Origin: Cupriavidus consociatus
GTDB taxonomy: Bacteria; Pseudomonadota; Gammaproteobacteria; Burkholderiales; Burkholderiaceae
Assembly: GCF_017814975.1 (NCBI RefSeq)
Contig: NZ_JAGIQA010000009.1
Location: 186,001 to 250,000 of the forward strand
Direction of reading: 5' to 3'
Length of the DNA: 64,000 nt
Position numbers and translations under genes: made by a program. Position 1 is the first letter of the stretch; every line of letters begins with the position of its first letter. Positions 44,058 to 56,122 of this stretch are shown piece after piece. The notes beneath the pieces are model-generated. The model did not search any database, was not told the DNA's origin, and was given only the letters and a program-made list of their open reading frames with translations.

Positions 44058-44999
44058 TCATGCCGGCACGTTCGCCGGCTCGCCGAACTCGCTGAACTTG
44101 GCCGCCATGAACTCGACGAACAGCCGGATCCGCGACGACAGCTGATGCCGCTGGTGGTAGACCGCGTAGATGTCGGCCTCCGGCGTGGCGTACTGCGGCA
44201 GCACCTGCACCAGCCGTCCGCTGCGCAGGAATCGTTCGATATCCCATTCGGCGCGCATCAGGATGCCGTGGCCCTCCAGCGCCCAGTTGACCGCGATCTC
44301 GCCGTCGTTGGTGGTCAGGTTGCCGCGCACGCGCACGGTCTCGGTACGCGCCTTGGCGCCCTTGCCCGCGGTCAGGCGCCATACGCCGTAGGCGTCGCTG
44401 CCTTGCCGGATGCCGATGCAGTTGTGGCGGCGCAGGTCGGCCGGCGTGTTGGGAATGCCGTGGTCGCGCAGGTACTTGGGCGAGGCGCAAAGCAAGCGCC
44501 GGTTGGGAGCCAGCTTGCGCGCCACGATGCGCGCATCGGGCGGCTGGCCGAAGCGGATGCAGACGTCGAATGCGTCTTCGTTCAGCGGCGGCGGGTCCGC
44601 CGACAGCTGCAGTTGCACGTCGACTTCCGGATAGGCCGCGACGTACTCGGAAATCACCGGCGCCACGTGCATGCGGCCGAACCCCAGCGTGGCATTGACG
44701 CGCAGCAGGCCGCTCGGCCTGCCCTTGGAACGAGTCAGCAGCTGGTCCAGGTCTTCGATCTCGCTCAGGATGCGCCGCGCGTGCTCCAGATAGACCTCGC
44801 CCTCGGGCGTCAGGCTCATGCGCCGGGTGGTGCGCGTCACCAGCGGCATGCCGATACGCGCCTCCATCTGCGCCAGCCGCTTGCTGACCGCTGCGGTTGT
44901 GATGCCAAGGTCGCGCGCGGCCGCGCTCAGGCTGCCGGCGGTGGCCACCGACGTGAAAAAGCACAGTTCCGACGGCTGGATACCTGCGGACGATGCCAT
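44058..44999 (-). CDS. LysR-family regulator of the tartrate/D-malate cluster
   Basis: This 313-residue protein has a LysR HTH (ELCFFTSVATAGSLSAAARD, LGITTAAVSKRLAQMEAR) and an effector domain of the DmlR/TtuA branch (GLLRVNATLGFGRMHVAPVI). It is divergent from the tartrate/D-malate dehydrogenase gene with a 132-bp gap containing an inverted repeat. By analogy with DmlR and TtuA it should activate that operon in response to D-malate or tartrate. Confidence 0.9.
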   Translation of the reverse strand: MASSAGIQPSELCFFTSVATAGSLSAAARDLGITTAAVSKRLAQMEARIGMPLVTRTTRRMSLTPEGEVYLEHARRILSEIEDLDQLLTRSKGRPSGLLRVNATLGFGRMHVAPVISEYVAAYPEVDVQLQLSADPPPLNEDAFDVCIRFGQPPDARIVARKLAPNRRLLCASPKYLRDHGIPNTPADLRRHNCIGIRQGSDAYGVWRLTAGKGAKARTETVRVRGNLTTNDGEIAVNWALEGHGILMRAEWDIERFLRSGRLVQVLPQYATPEADIYAVYHQRHQLSSRIRLFVEFMAAKFSEFGEPANVPA

Positions 45000-45015
45000 G
45001 CCAGCTTTAATCTCA

Positions 45016-45034
45016 AGTTAAGAATGGTTTAACT
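45016..45034. promoter_or_regulatory. LysR-type inverted repeat
   Basis: AGTTAA and TTAACT form perfect 6-base arms around a 7-base centre and contain the T-N11-A spacing of LysR sites. The site begins 17 bases upstream of the regulator's start codon and lies about 100 bases before the dehydrogenase gene. Confidence 0.55.
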
Positions 45035-45131
45035 CTACAAGCGATCCAAAACCTTGTCCACGGCCCAGAATCCGTTCCACGCAATCGCGCAAACACACGG
45101 ATTCACACGGATTCTGACCAGGAGACAAGAG

Positions 45132-46217
45132 ATGAAGACCTACCGCATCGCGACCATCCCCGGCGACGGCATCGGCAAGGAAGTGGTACCGGCGGGCCGC
45201 CAGGTGATGGAAGCGCTGGCCGCCGCCGGCGCCGATTTCCGCTTCGAGTTCGAAGACTTCGACTGGGGCGGCGACTACTACCGCCAGCACGGCGTGATGA
45301 TGCCCGCCGACGGCCTGGACGCGCTGCGCGACAAGGATGCGATCCTGTTCGGCTCGGCCGGCGATCCGCATATCCCCGACCACATCACGCTGTGGGGCCT
45401 GCGCCTGAAGATCTGCCAGGGCTTCGACCAGTACGCCAACGTGCGCCCGACCCGCATCCTGCCGGGCATCGACGCGCCGCTCAAGCGCTGCGCGCCGGAA
45501 GACCTGAACTGGGTGATCGTGCGCGAGAACTCGGAAGGCGAGTACTCGGGCGTGGGCGGCCGCGTGCATCAGGGCCATCCGATCGAGGCCGCCACCGATG
45601 TCAGCATGATGACCCGCGTCGGCGTCGAGCGCATCCTGCGCTTCGCCTTCAAGCTGGCGCAATCGCGTCCGCGCAAGCAGCTGACGGTGATCACCAAGTC
45701 CAACGCGCAGCGCCATGCCATGGTGATGTGGGACGAGGTCGCGGTGCAGGTGGCTAAGGATTTCCCGGACGTTACCTGGGACAAGGAACTGGTCGATGCC
45801 GCCACCGCGCGCATGGTCAACCGCCCGAAGTCGCTCGACACCATCGTCGCCACCAACCTGCACGCCGACATCCTGAGCGACCTGGCCGCGGCGCTGGCCG
45901 GCAGCCTGGGCATCGCCCCGACCGGCAATATCGACCCGGAACGCCGCTACCCGTCGATGTTCGAGCCGATCCACGGTTCGGCCTTCGACATCATGGGCAA
46001 GGGCCTGGCCAATCCGGTCGGCACGTTCTGGTCGGTGGTCATGCTGCTGGAGCACCTGTGCGAGCACGCCGCGGCGCAGCGCGTGATGCAGGCGGTCGAG
46101 GCGGTTACCGCCAACCCGGCGCTGCATACCGGCGACCTGGGTGGCACGGCTACCACCGCGCAGGTGACGCAAGCCGTGTGCGAACTGCTCTCCGGCAAGC
46201 AGGCCAAGGCAGCCTGA
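45132..46217 (+). CDS. ttuC: tartrate / D-malate dehydrogenase (isopropylmalate dehydrogenase family)
   Basis: This 361-residue NAD-dependent enzyme of the beta-decarboxylating dehydrogenase family has IATIPGDGIGKEVVPAG, VRENSEGEYSGVGGR, the catalytic Lys in VITKSNAQRHAMVMWDEV, and DILSDLAAALAGSLGIAP. These enzymes convert tartrate to D-glycerate (or oxaloglycolate) and D-malate to pyruvate. AGGAGA lies upstream. The downstream transporter, glycerate kinase, enolase and pyruvate kinase make a tartrate-to-pyruvate route the best reading. The E. coli homologue DmlA prefers D-malate, so both substrates remain possible. Confidence 0.88.
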   Translation: MKTYRIATIPGDGIGKEVVPAGRQVMEALAAAGADFRFEFEDFDWGGDYYRQHGVMMPADGLDALRDKDAILFGSAGDPHIPDHITLWGLRLKICQGFDQYANVRPTRILPGIDAPLKRCAPEDLNWVIVRENSEGEYSGVGGRVHQGHPIEAATDVSMMTRVGVERILRFAFKLAQSRPRKQLTVITKSNAQRHAMVMWDEVAVQVAKDFPDVTWDKELVDAATARMVNRPKSLDTIVATNLHADILSDLAAALAGSLGIAPTGNIDPERRYPSMFEPIHGSAFDIMGKGLANPVGTFWSVVMLLEHLCEHAAAQRVMQAVEAVTANPALHTGDLGGTATTAQVTQAVCELLSGKQAKAA

Positions 46218-46272
46218 GCAAGCACGCAGCGTTCAAGCACCAGCGCGTCAGCCGCTAGCTGCAAGCAGTAGT

Positions 46273-46410
46273 GAACGCTTCCCTCTCCCGCGCGCGGGAG
46301 AGGGGTTGGGGGAGAGGGCTGGAGCTTCAACGGAGTGAAACGCTTCGGTACTGCCAGCGCCCGCCCCCTCACCCCCGGCCCCTCTCCCGCTAGCGGGAGA
46401 GGGGAGCAAA
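46273..46410. repeat. BIME-like intergenic repeat, copy 2 (inverted)
   Basis: This has the same unit as at 37383-37515 but in reverse orientation, with hairpin ends CTCTCCCGCGCGCGGGAG and CTCTCCCGCTAGCGGGAG. It sits between the dehydrogenase and transporter genes and could cause partial termination or differential mRNA stability within the cluster. Confidence 0.8.
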
Positions 46411-46516
46411 CCACCCGCGGGTACAGCCACCACATCGCCTTCCGTTACAAGCAGCCATCCAGAGCTGCGCCGGGAGCGCTTTGCCTTACGAAACACCGAA
46501 TCAGCAGGAGACAGCC

Positions 46517-47878
46517 ATGGTTCACAAGCTCCTAGGCAAGCTCTACGTCCAGGTATTGCTGGGCGTCAGCGCCGGCATTGCGCTCGGCGTATGGGCGCCC
46601 GACATCGGCAGCGACCTCAAGCCGCTTGGCGACGTGTTCATCAAGCTCATCAAGATGGTGTTCGCGCCGATCATCTTTGCGACCGTGGTGCTCGGCATCG
46701 CGCGCATGGAGAACATGAAGGAGCTCGGACGCGTCGGCGTGCGGGCCCTGGTCTACTTTGAAGTGCTCTCGACCTTTGCGCTGGCCCTCGGCCTGGTGGT
46801 TGTCAACCTGGTCCAGCCGGGGCAGGGCATGAACGTCGATCCCGCGCATCTCGACACCAAGGCCATCGCTACATACACGCATGCCGCCGAGAAGCCGCAC
46901 ACGTTCGTTGATTTCCTGATGAACCTGGTGCCGAGCAGCATCGTCGATGCGCTCGCCAGGAACGACATCCTGCAGATCCTGGTGTTCGCCACGCTGTTCG
47001 GCATCGCGCTGTCGCATATCGGCGCGCGCGCCAGGCCGGTGGTGGATTTCCTGGATTCCTTTACGCACGGCATCTTTACCGTGGTCGGCATGATCATGCG
47101 CCTGGCGCCGATCGCCGCGTTCGGAGCGATGGCCTTTACCGTGGGCAAGTACGGGCTGGGCTCGGTGGTGTCGCTGGGCAAGCTGATGGGCACCATGTAC
47201 ATCACGTGCTTCCTGTTCGTGGTGATCGTGCTGGGCGGGGTGGCCAAACTCTCGGGCTTCAGCCTGTGGAAGTTCCTCAAGTACATCCGCGACGAGCTGT
47301 TCACGGTGCTCGGCACCAGCTCGTCCGAATCGGTGGTGCCGCAGCTGATGCGCAAGCTGGAGAACGCCGGCGTGTCCAAGCCCGTGGTGGGCCTGGTGGT
47401 GCCGTCCGGGCTGACCTTCAACCCCGACGGCCAGTGCATCTACTACACCATGGCCGCAATCTTCGTGGCGCAGGCGACCAACACGCCGCTGACCATGACC
47501 GACCAGCTGGTGGTGCTGGGCGTGCTGCTGCTGACCTCCAAGGGCTCGGCGGGGGTGACCGGATCGGGCTTTATCACGCTGGCGGCGACGCTGGCCTCGA
47601 TGGGCAAGATCCCGGTGGCCGGCATGGTGCTGCTGCTCGGCGTGGACCGCTTCATGTCGGAGGCGCGCGCCATCACCAATACCATCGGCAATGCGGTCGG
47701 CACGCTCGCCATCGCCCGCTGGGTCGGCGCGGTCGACCGGCAGCAACTGGCGGATGCGCTGGACGGCAAGCTCGATGGCGAGGCCGGGACGGACACCGCC
47801 ACGGAGGCGGCGCCGGACAGCACGCGACCGGCGCGCGTTGGCGGCGCTGTCGTCACGAATGCTTCGCTGACGCATTGA
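46517..47878 (+). CDS. dctA: C4-dicarboxylate:proton/sodium symporter (DctA family)
   Basis: This 453-residue inner-membrane transporter of the glutamate/dicarboxylate symporter family has eight membrane helices plus re-entrant loops. The Ser-rich loop [19 protein letters not shown] and the substrate-binding [16 protein letters not shown] and [18 protein letters not shown] are conserved, as in DctA. The start at 46517 has a CAGGAGA site. Within the cluster it probably imports tartrate, malate or related diacids. It is not necessarily the housekeeping DctA, and a tartrate-specific role is inference. Confidence 0.9.
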   Translation: MVHKLLGKLYVQVLLGVSAGIALGVWAPDIGSDLKPLGDVFIKLIKMVFAPIIFATVVLGIARMENMKELGRVGVRALVYFEVLSTFALALGLVVVNLVQPGQGMNVDPAHLDTKAIATYTHAAEKPHTFVDFLMNLVPSSIVDALARNDILQILVFATLFGIALSHIGARARPVVDFLDSFTHGIFTVVGMIMRLAPIAAFGAMAFTVGKYGLGSVVSLGKLMGTMYITCFLFVVIVLGGVAKLSGFSLWKFLKYIRDELFTVLGTSSSESVVPQLMRKLENAGVSKPVVGLVVPSGLTFNPDGQCIYYTMAAIFVAQATNTPLTMTDQLVVLGVLLLTSKGSAGVTGSGFITLAATLASMGKIPVAGMVLLLGVDRFMSEARAITNTIGNAVGTLAIARWVGAVDRQQLADALDGKLDGEAGTDTATEAAPDSTRPARVGGAVVTNASLTH

Positions 47879-47888
47879 GGGGCGCGCC

Positions 47889-49177
47889 GTGACCATGCCA
47901 ACGATCGACCCCAACGTGCTGCTGCGGCGCATGTTCGACGCGGCCATCGCCGCCGCGCAGCCGGCCCGCACGCTGGCGCGCTACCTGCCCGCACCGCCGC
48001 GCGGCCGCACCATCGTCATCGGTGCCGGCAAGGCCTCGGCGGCCATGGCCGCGGCGCTGGAAGCGGCGTGGCGAGGCCCGCTGCAAGGGCTGGTGGTGAC
48101 GCGCTACGGCTACGCGGTGCCTTGCTCGCGCATCGAGATCGTCGAAGCCGCGCACCCGGTGCCGGACGATGCCGGGCTGTCCGCCTCGCGCCGCATGCTG
48201 GAGCTGGTGTCCGGCCTCAGCGAGGACGACCTCGTGATCTGCCTGATCTCCGGCGGCGGCTCGTCGCTGCTGCCGCTGCCGCTGGCCGGCATCACGCTGG
48301 ATGACAAGCAGCAGGTGAACCGCGCGCTGCTCAAGTCGGGCGCGACCATCTCCGAGATGAACTGCGTGCGCCGGCATCTTTCCGCGATCAAGGGCGGCAG
48401 GCTGGCCGCCGCCTGCCATCCCGCGCAGGTGCTGAACCTGCTGATTTCCGACGTGCCGGGCGATGATCCCATCGACGTCGCGTCCGGTCCGACCGTGCCC
48501 GACCCGACCACGTGCGCCGATGCGCTGGCGATCGTCAGACGCTACGCCATCGATCTGCCGGGCCATGTGCTGGCCGCGCTGCGGTCCGGCGCGGCCGAGA
48601 CGCTCAAGCCCGGCGACCCGCGCCTGCCGCGCATCCGCACCGAGTGGATCGCCACGCCGCGGCTGGCACTGCAGGCCGCGGCGCAAGTGGGCCGCGACGC
48701 CGGCTACGCGGTGCACGTGCTCGGCGACGCCATCGAGGGCGAGGCCCGCGAGGTCGGCAAGGTGCTGGGCGGCATCGCGCTGGCAGCGTCCAGGCAAGGC
48801 CAGCCCTTTGCCGCGCCGTGCGTGCTGCTGTCCGGTGGCGAGACCACCGTCACCGTGCGCGGCAGCGGCCGCGGCGGACGCAATGTCGAGTTCCTGCTGT
48901 CGCTGGCGCTGGCCCTGCGGAGCGAGGCCGGTGTCCATGCCATCGCCGGCGACACCGACGGCGTCGACGGGCAGGAAGAGATCGCCGGCGCGGTGATCGG
49001 CCCCGACACGCTGGAACGCGCATGGCGCGCCGGCCTGAACCCGCAGGACGCGCTGGCCGCCAACGACGGCCATGGATTCTTCGAGGCGCTGGGGGACGCG
49101 GTCGTGACCGGCCCCACGCTGACCAACGTCAATGACTTTCGCGCGATCGTGCTGACGCGCGCTTCCGGAGCCAATAC

Positions 49178-49181
<4 letters not shown>
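47889..49181 (+). CDS. ttuD: glycerate 2-kinase (MOFRL family, GckA/TtuD type)
   Basis: This is a 430-residue protein of the DUF4147/MOFRL glycerate kinase family. N-terminal motifs include TIVIGAGKASAAMAAALE and CLISGGGSSLLPLP; a C-terminal MOFRL part has LLSGGETTVTVRG and the acidic metal site AIAGDTDGVDG. The family is often misnamed hydroxypyruvate reductase (TtuD); its established activity is phosphorylation of D-glycerate to 2-phosphoglycerate. GAGGGG precedes the GTG start; an ATG two codons on is an alternative. It overlaps pyruvate kinase by four bases and feeds the enolase two genes downstream. Confidence 0.88.
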
Positions 49182-51893
<2,712 letters not shown>

Positions 51894-51962
51894 TGGCCGA
51901 AGCGGCAACCGACAGACAAGCCATGAAGGCTTGCTGACAATCCATCAGACAGGAGACAAGAC

Positions 51963-52949
51963 ATGGATGCAACTGACTTTCTGCGCCGCGTATCGGCATT
52001 GACACTGGCCGCCGCCGGCCTCGCACTCAGCGGTGCTGCCATGGCGCAAGCCTGGCCGGCCAAGCCAATCACGCTGGTGGTGCCGTTCCCTTCGGGCGGC
52101 ACCACCGACGTGCTGGCGCGCGCGCTGGGCGACCAGCTTTCCAAAAGCCTCGGCCAGCCGGTGATCGTCGAGAACCGTCCCGGCGCGGGCGCCACGGTTG
52201 GCGCCGACTATGTCGCCAAGAGCAAGCCGGACGGCTACACGCTGCTGATGGGCGCGGTGCACCATACCATCGCCACCAGCGTGTACAAGAAGCTGCCCTA
52301 CAGCTTCGAGAAAGACCTCGCGCCGGTGGCCCCGGTGGCGATGGTGCCCAATGTGCTGGTGATCAACGCCGCCAAGACGCCGGCAAAGAATGTCAGCGAA
52401 CTGGTGGCGCTGGCCAGGCGCGCCTCGCCCGAGTTCGCCTACGGCTCCAACGGCAACGGCACCGCGCAGCACCTGATCGGCACGCAGTTCCAGGCTGCCA
52501 CCGGCGCGCCGCTGCTGCACGTGCCTTACAAGGGCAGTGGTCCGCTGACCACCGACCTGCTGGGCGGGCAGGTGACCATGTCGTTCGACACGCTGACGCC
52601 GGTGCTGCAGCACATCAAGTCGGGCAAGCTGCGCGCGCTGGCGGTGACCACGGCAAAGCGCTCGACCGTGCTGCCGGACGTGCCTACGCTGGAAGAAGCC
52701 GGCCTGAAGGGCTTCGACATCGGCACGTGGTTCGGCGTGATGGCGCCGGTCGCCACGCCGGAACCGGTCCTGACACGCCTCAACGCCGAGATCGTCAGGA
52801 TCGTGAAATCGCCGGATTTCCAGCAGCGCATGCAGGCCATCGGCGCCGAGCCGATGATCAGCACGCAGAAGGAATTCGCGCGCCGCATCCAGGACGAGAC
52901 GGTGAAGTTCGCGAAGCTGGTGAAGGACGGGAAGGTGACGATCGAGTGA
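51963..52949 (+). CDS. Bug-family solute-binding protein (TctC-like)
   Basis: This is a 328-residue periplasmic binding protein. A signal peptide ends near AMAQAWPAKP. Family motifs follow: ITLVVPFPSGGTTDVLARAL, VIVENRPGAGATVGADYVAK, LLHVPYKGSGPLTTDLLGGQ and LPDVPTLEEAG. Bug proteins bind carboxylates and serve TctAB-type transporters or sensors. It closes the tartrate cluster; no tctAB is present, so it may deliver to a transporter elsewhere or signal. GGAGAC precedes the start. BIME copy 3 follows. Confidence 0.92.
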   Translation: MDATDFLRRVSALTLAAAGLALSGAAMAQAWPAKPITLVVPFPSGGTTDVLARALGDQLSKSLGQPVIVENRPGAGATVGADYVAKSKPDGYTLLMGAVHHTIATSVYKKLPYSFEKDLAPVAPVAMVPNVLVINAAKTPAKNVSELVALARRASPEFAYGSNGNGTAQHLIGTQFQAATGAPLLHVPYKGSGPLTTDLLGGQVTMSFDTLTPVLQHIKSGKLRALAVTTAKRSTVLPDVPTLEEAGLKGFDIGTWFGVMAPVATPEPVLTRLNAEIVRIVKSPDFQQRMQAIGAEPMISTQKEFARRIQDETVKFAKLVKDGKVTIE

Positions 52950-52990
52950 TGGCGGGCGACAGGGTGACACCCTGTCAACAGGCGCGCGGC

Positions 52991-53126
52991 TTGCTCCCCT
53001 CTCCCGCTGGCGGCAGAGGGGCAGGGGGAGAGGGCCGGCCTGCGCCAAGCACGGCACCGCATCACTCCGTCGACACTCCCAGCCCTCACCCCAACCCTCT
53101 CCCGCAAGCGGGAGAGGGAGCACGCA
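52991..53126. repeat. BIME-like intergenic repeat, copy 3
   Basis: This lies between convergent Bug genes, in the same orientation as copy 1 (both begin TTGCTCCCCTCTCCCGC). The hairpin ends are CTCTCCCGCTGGCGGCAGAG (imperfect) and CTCTCCCGCAAGCGGGAG. The centre is more diverged than in the other copies. Confidence 0.75.
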
Positions 53127-53150
53127 GTTGGTTGATCACGGCAAAGCGGC

Positions 53151-54140
53151 TCAATCCGGCTTGATCTGCGCCCGCGCGATGATCGGCTTCCAGCGCTGCT
53201 GCTCCTGCGCGATAAACCGCGCAAACTCCGCCGGCGTATTGCCCACCACGATGGCCGCATCCGCGCTCAGCCGCTCGACCGAGCTCTGGCTCCTGACCGC
53301 CTTGATGGTCGCATCCGCCAGCTTGTCCGCGGCCGCCTGCGGCAGCGTCGCGGGCGCAAGCAATCCATACCACTGCGTCATTTCGAAGCCGGGATAGCCT
53401 TGCTCGGCCACGGTCGGCACATCCGGCAGCTGCGGAATGCGCTGCGTGGTGCCGGTGGCGATGCAGCGCACCTTGCCGGTCTTGATGAACTGCAGAATCG
53501 CCGGCGCGCCCACTGCGGCCGCTTCCAGCCGCCCCGAAAGCAGGTCGGTGATCTGCGGGCCGCTGCCGCGGTAGGGCACGTGCGTGATGAAGGTGCCGGT
53601 CGCCGCCTTCAGGTACTCGAACGCCAGGTGTCCGGCGCTGCCGTTGCCGGCCGAGCCGTAGTTGAGCTTGCCCGGCTTGCTCTTGGCCAGCGCCACGAAT
53701 TCCTTCAGGTTCTTCGCCGGCACGTCGGGATGCACCACGTACAGGCTCGGCACCTTGGACAGCAGCGAGATCGGACGGAAGTCCTTGACCGGGTCGTACG
53801 GCAGCTTGGGGAAGATGAACGGGTTCACCGCCAGCGTGCCGATGTGGCCGAGGATCAGCGTATGGTTGTCATCTGCGCGCGCCACTTCGCCCATGGCGAT
53901 ATTGCCGGCGGCGCCCGGCTTGTTTTCCACGAATACCGACACGCCCAGCAGCTTGGTCAGTTCCGCCGCGGTGGAGCGCGCGACGATCTCCGAGCTGCCG
54001 CCCGGCGCGAACGGCACCACCAGCCGGACCGGCTTGGACGGCCACGCCTGGGCGCGGGCGAGCGTGGGAAAGAGGGCGCTGGCGCCGAGTGCCGCGGTCG
54101 CTTGCAGCAACTGGCGGCGGGTAGGGTTGATGCGGGTCAT
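53151..54140 (-). CDS. Bug-family solute-binding protein
   Basis: This is a 329-residue periplasmic binding protein with a Tat-like or Sec signal (RRQLLQATAALGASALFPTL, then ARAQAWPSKP). Bug motifs are present: VRLVVPFAPGGSSEIVARST, VFVENKPGAAGNIAMGEVAR, THVPYRGSGPQITDLLSGRL and LPDVPTVAEQGYPGFE. It is the last of three minus-strand genes, after another Bug gene and a GntR regulator, and is probably cotranscribed with them. The ligand is likely a carboxylate and cannot be specified. Confidence 0.92.
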   Translation of the reverse strand: MTRINPTRRQLLQATAALGASALFPTLARAQAWPSKPVRLVVPFAPGGSSEIVARSTAAELTKLLGVSVFVENKPGAAGNIAMGEVARADDNHTLILGHIGTLAVNPFIFPKLPYDPVKDFRPISLLSKVPSLYVVHPDVPAKNLKEFVALAKSKPGKLNYGSAGNGSAGHLAFEYLKAATGTFITHVPYRGSGPQITDLLSGRLEAAAVGAPAILQFIKTGKVRCIATGTTQRIPQLPDVPTVAEQGYPGFEMTQWYGLLAPATLPQAAADKLADATIKAVRSQSSVERLSADAAIVVGNTPAEFARFIAQEQQRWKPIIARAQIKPD

Positions 54141-54204
54141 GCGGGTCTCCGTGAGTATCCGGTCGTAGTGATTGCGGCGCGGCAGGCGATGCCGGCGATC
54201 CATT

Positions 54205-55200
54205 TCATTCGGGCTTGACGTTGCCGTCCTTGATGACCTTGGCCCACAGCCGGGCCTGCCCGTCGATGAATTGCTGCGCCTGTGCCGGCGGCGCGGCCAC
54301 CACTTCGCCGCCCAGCTCGGTCACGCGCTGCCGCGTCTCGGGGCTGTGCATGACCTTCTGCAACGCCTCGGCAAATTTGGCGACGATCGGATCGGGCGTG
54401 GCCGCCGGCAGGAAGGCCGCATTCCACTCATAGACTTCGTAGCCTGGCACGCCGGCCTCCTGCATCGTCGGCACGCCCGGCAACGCGCTGGTGCGCTGGT
54501 GGCTGGTGACCGCCAGCGGCTTGAGCTTGCCGGCCTTGATGTGCTGCAGGCTGGATGCAACGTTGGCGAAGAACAGCGGCACCTGCCCGGCGATGACGTC
54601 GGTCATGGCCGGGCCGCCGCCCTTGTACGGCACGTGCAGCAGGTCCACCCCCGCGCGCTGTTCGAACAGCACGCCGGCCAGGTGCTGCGCCGAGCCATTG
54701 CCGGATGAGGCGAACGCCACCGAACCAGGCTTCTGCTTCGCCATCGCCAGCACGTCGCCGACTTTGGCGGCCGGGAAGCTGGCCGTGGCAACCAGCACGT
54801 TGGGATAGCGCGCCAGCACGCCGACGGGCTTGAACGCCCTGGCGGGATCGTAAGGCAGCCTGGCGTAGAGGCTGGGATTCACGGCGTAGGAAGAGGCATC
54901 GACCATCACCGTGTAGCCGTCCGGCGCCGCCTTGGCGACATAGGCAGCGCCGATCTGGCCGCCGGCGCCGGGGCGGTTCTCCACCACCACCGACTGGCCG
55001 AGTTCGCGGCCAAGGCCCGGCGCGATCAGCCGTGCCATCAGGTCGGCGCCACCGCCCGGCGGATACGTGACCACGATCGTGATGGGCCGCGACGGCCACG
55101 TGGCCGCGCTCTCCGCTGCCTGCGCCGATGCAGGTTGCAGCAGTTGCGGCAGGATGGCGGCGGCGCCAATGGCCGCGGCCATCGCCTTGATGGAATGCAT
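54205..55200 (-). CDS. Bug-family solute-binding protein
   Basis: This 331-residue exported binding protein has a signal peptide with cleavage near ASAQA. Motifs ITIVVTYPPGGGADLMARLI, VVVENRPGAGGQIGAAYVAK, LLHVPYKGGGPAMTDVIAGQ and LPGVPTMQEAGVPGYE mark the family. It lies 64 bases upstream of the second Bug gene and 51 bases downstream of the GntR regulator, so the three probably form one operon, perhaps for substrates of the divergent amidohydrolase. Confidence 0.92.
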   Translation of the reverse strand: MHSIKAMAAAIGAAAILPQLLQPASAQAAESAATWPSRPITIVVTYPPGGGADLMARLIAPGLGRELGQSVVVENRPGAGGQIGAAYVAKAAPDGYTVMVDASSYAVNPSLYARLPYDPARAFKPVGVLARYPNVLVATASFPAAKVGDVLAMAKQKPGSVAFASSGNGSAQHLAGVLFEQRAGVDLLHVPYKGGGPAMTDVIAGQVPLFFANVASSLQHIKAGKLKPLAVTSHQRTSALPGVPTMQEAGVPGYEVYEWNAAFLPAATPDPIVAKFAEALQKVMHSPETRQRVTELGGEVVAAPPAQAQQFIDGQARLWAKVIKDGNVKPE

Positions 55201-55251
55201 GAAACGGTCTCCTCGGAAGCGGATCGGTATCGGGGATTGGGTATCGGATGG

Positions 55252-56001
55252 CTAGCGGATGTCCGCGGTATAGCGAAAAGCGAAGGCATCGCCCCGGGTC
55301 AGCCGGTATTCGATGCAGGTGCCGCGCAGGTCGAAGGCATGCCGGGTCACCACCGCGCACGGGTGCGCATCCGGCAGTTCCAGCAATTCGGCCTCGTCAT
55401 GCGCCAGCGTGCGGAACGTGACCTCGTCGACCGCGCGGTGCACGGTGATGCCGCACTGGCTGCCAAGCAGCGGATACAGCAGGTCGCCCCATTCCCATAC
55501 CGGCAACTGCTGCAGCGCTTCGCAACGCGGCAGCGGCAGCCAGATCGATTCCAGCAGGCGCGGCTTGTCATCCAGCCAGCGGCGCCGCGTGATCGCCAGG
55601 CCGCACGCTCCGGATGGCAGTTCGAAGCGCTGCGCCATGGCCTTGTCCAGGCGCACGGCGCGGCACGACAGGATTTCCGAGCGCGGCACCGTGGTTGCGC
55701 CGTCAGCGCCGCCGAAGCGGAAGAAACGCATCAGGCTGGCACCGGTCAGCCCTTTGCGCACAAAGGTACCCCGGCCCTGCACGCGTTCCAGCAGCCCTTC
55801 CTGCACCAGCACGGCGATCGCCTGCCGGATCGTCCCCAGCGCGATGCCGAATTCTTTCGCCAGTGTGCCTTCGGCGGGTATCGCCTCGCCCGGCGGCCAG
55901 TCGCCGGCAACAATGCGCGCCTGGAGCTGTGCGGCGATCTGGCCATACCGGCTCAGGCCGGCCGCGCTGGTGATTTTCTGAAGCAGGTCAATGTCCGCCA
56001 T
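55252..56001 (-). CDS. GntR-family regulator with UTRA domain
   Basis: This 249-residue regulator has an N-terminal winged helix of the HutC/UTRA type (YGQIAAQLQARIVAGDWPPG, GTLAKEFGIALGTIRQAIAV, LERVQGRGTFVRKG) followed by a UTRA effector domain (LLESIWLPLPRCEAL, THRAF-like VTRHAFDLRGTCIEYRLT). I chose the ATG at 56001; an in-frame ATG at 56043 would add 14 residues but overlaps a likely operator. It heads the two-Bug operon and is divergent from the amidohydrolase, so it probably represses both. Confidence 0.9.
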   Translation of the reverse strand: MADIDLLQKITSAAGLSRYGQIAAQLQARIVAGDWPPGEAIPAEGTLAKEFGIALGTIRQAIAVLVQEGLLERVQGRGTFVRKGLTGASLMRFFRFGGADGATTVPRSEILSCRAVRLDKAMAQRFELPSGACGLAITRRRWLDDKPRLLESIWLPLPRCEALQQLPVWEWGDLLYPLLGSQCGITVHRAVDEVTFRTLAHDEAELLELPDAHPCAVVTRHAFDLRGTCIEYRLTRGDAFAFRYTADIR

Positions 56002-56044
56002 CGGTTGTCGGTCGATCTGGAGCCGTGCTAAATTGTGGTTCATA

Positions 56045-56056
56045 TCCTCTAGAGGA
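56045..56056. promoter_or_regulatory. palindrome, candidate GntR operator
   Basis: TCCTCTAGAGGA is a perfect 12-bp palindrome in the divergent gap between the GntR gene and the amidohydrolase gene, flanked by A/T-rich sequence. The position suits a repressor that controls both directions. Confidence 0.5.
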
Positions 56057-56122
56057 CTAGAATACTGACGCGGGCTTGCTTCCCCTATCCGGAATTACCC
56101 GCGGACACAGCAGGGCAGACAG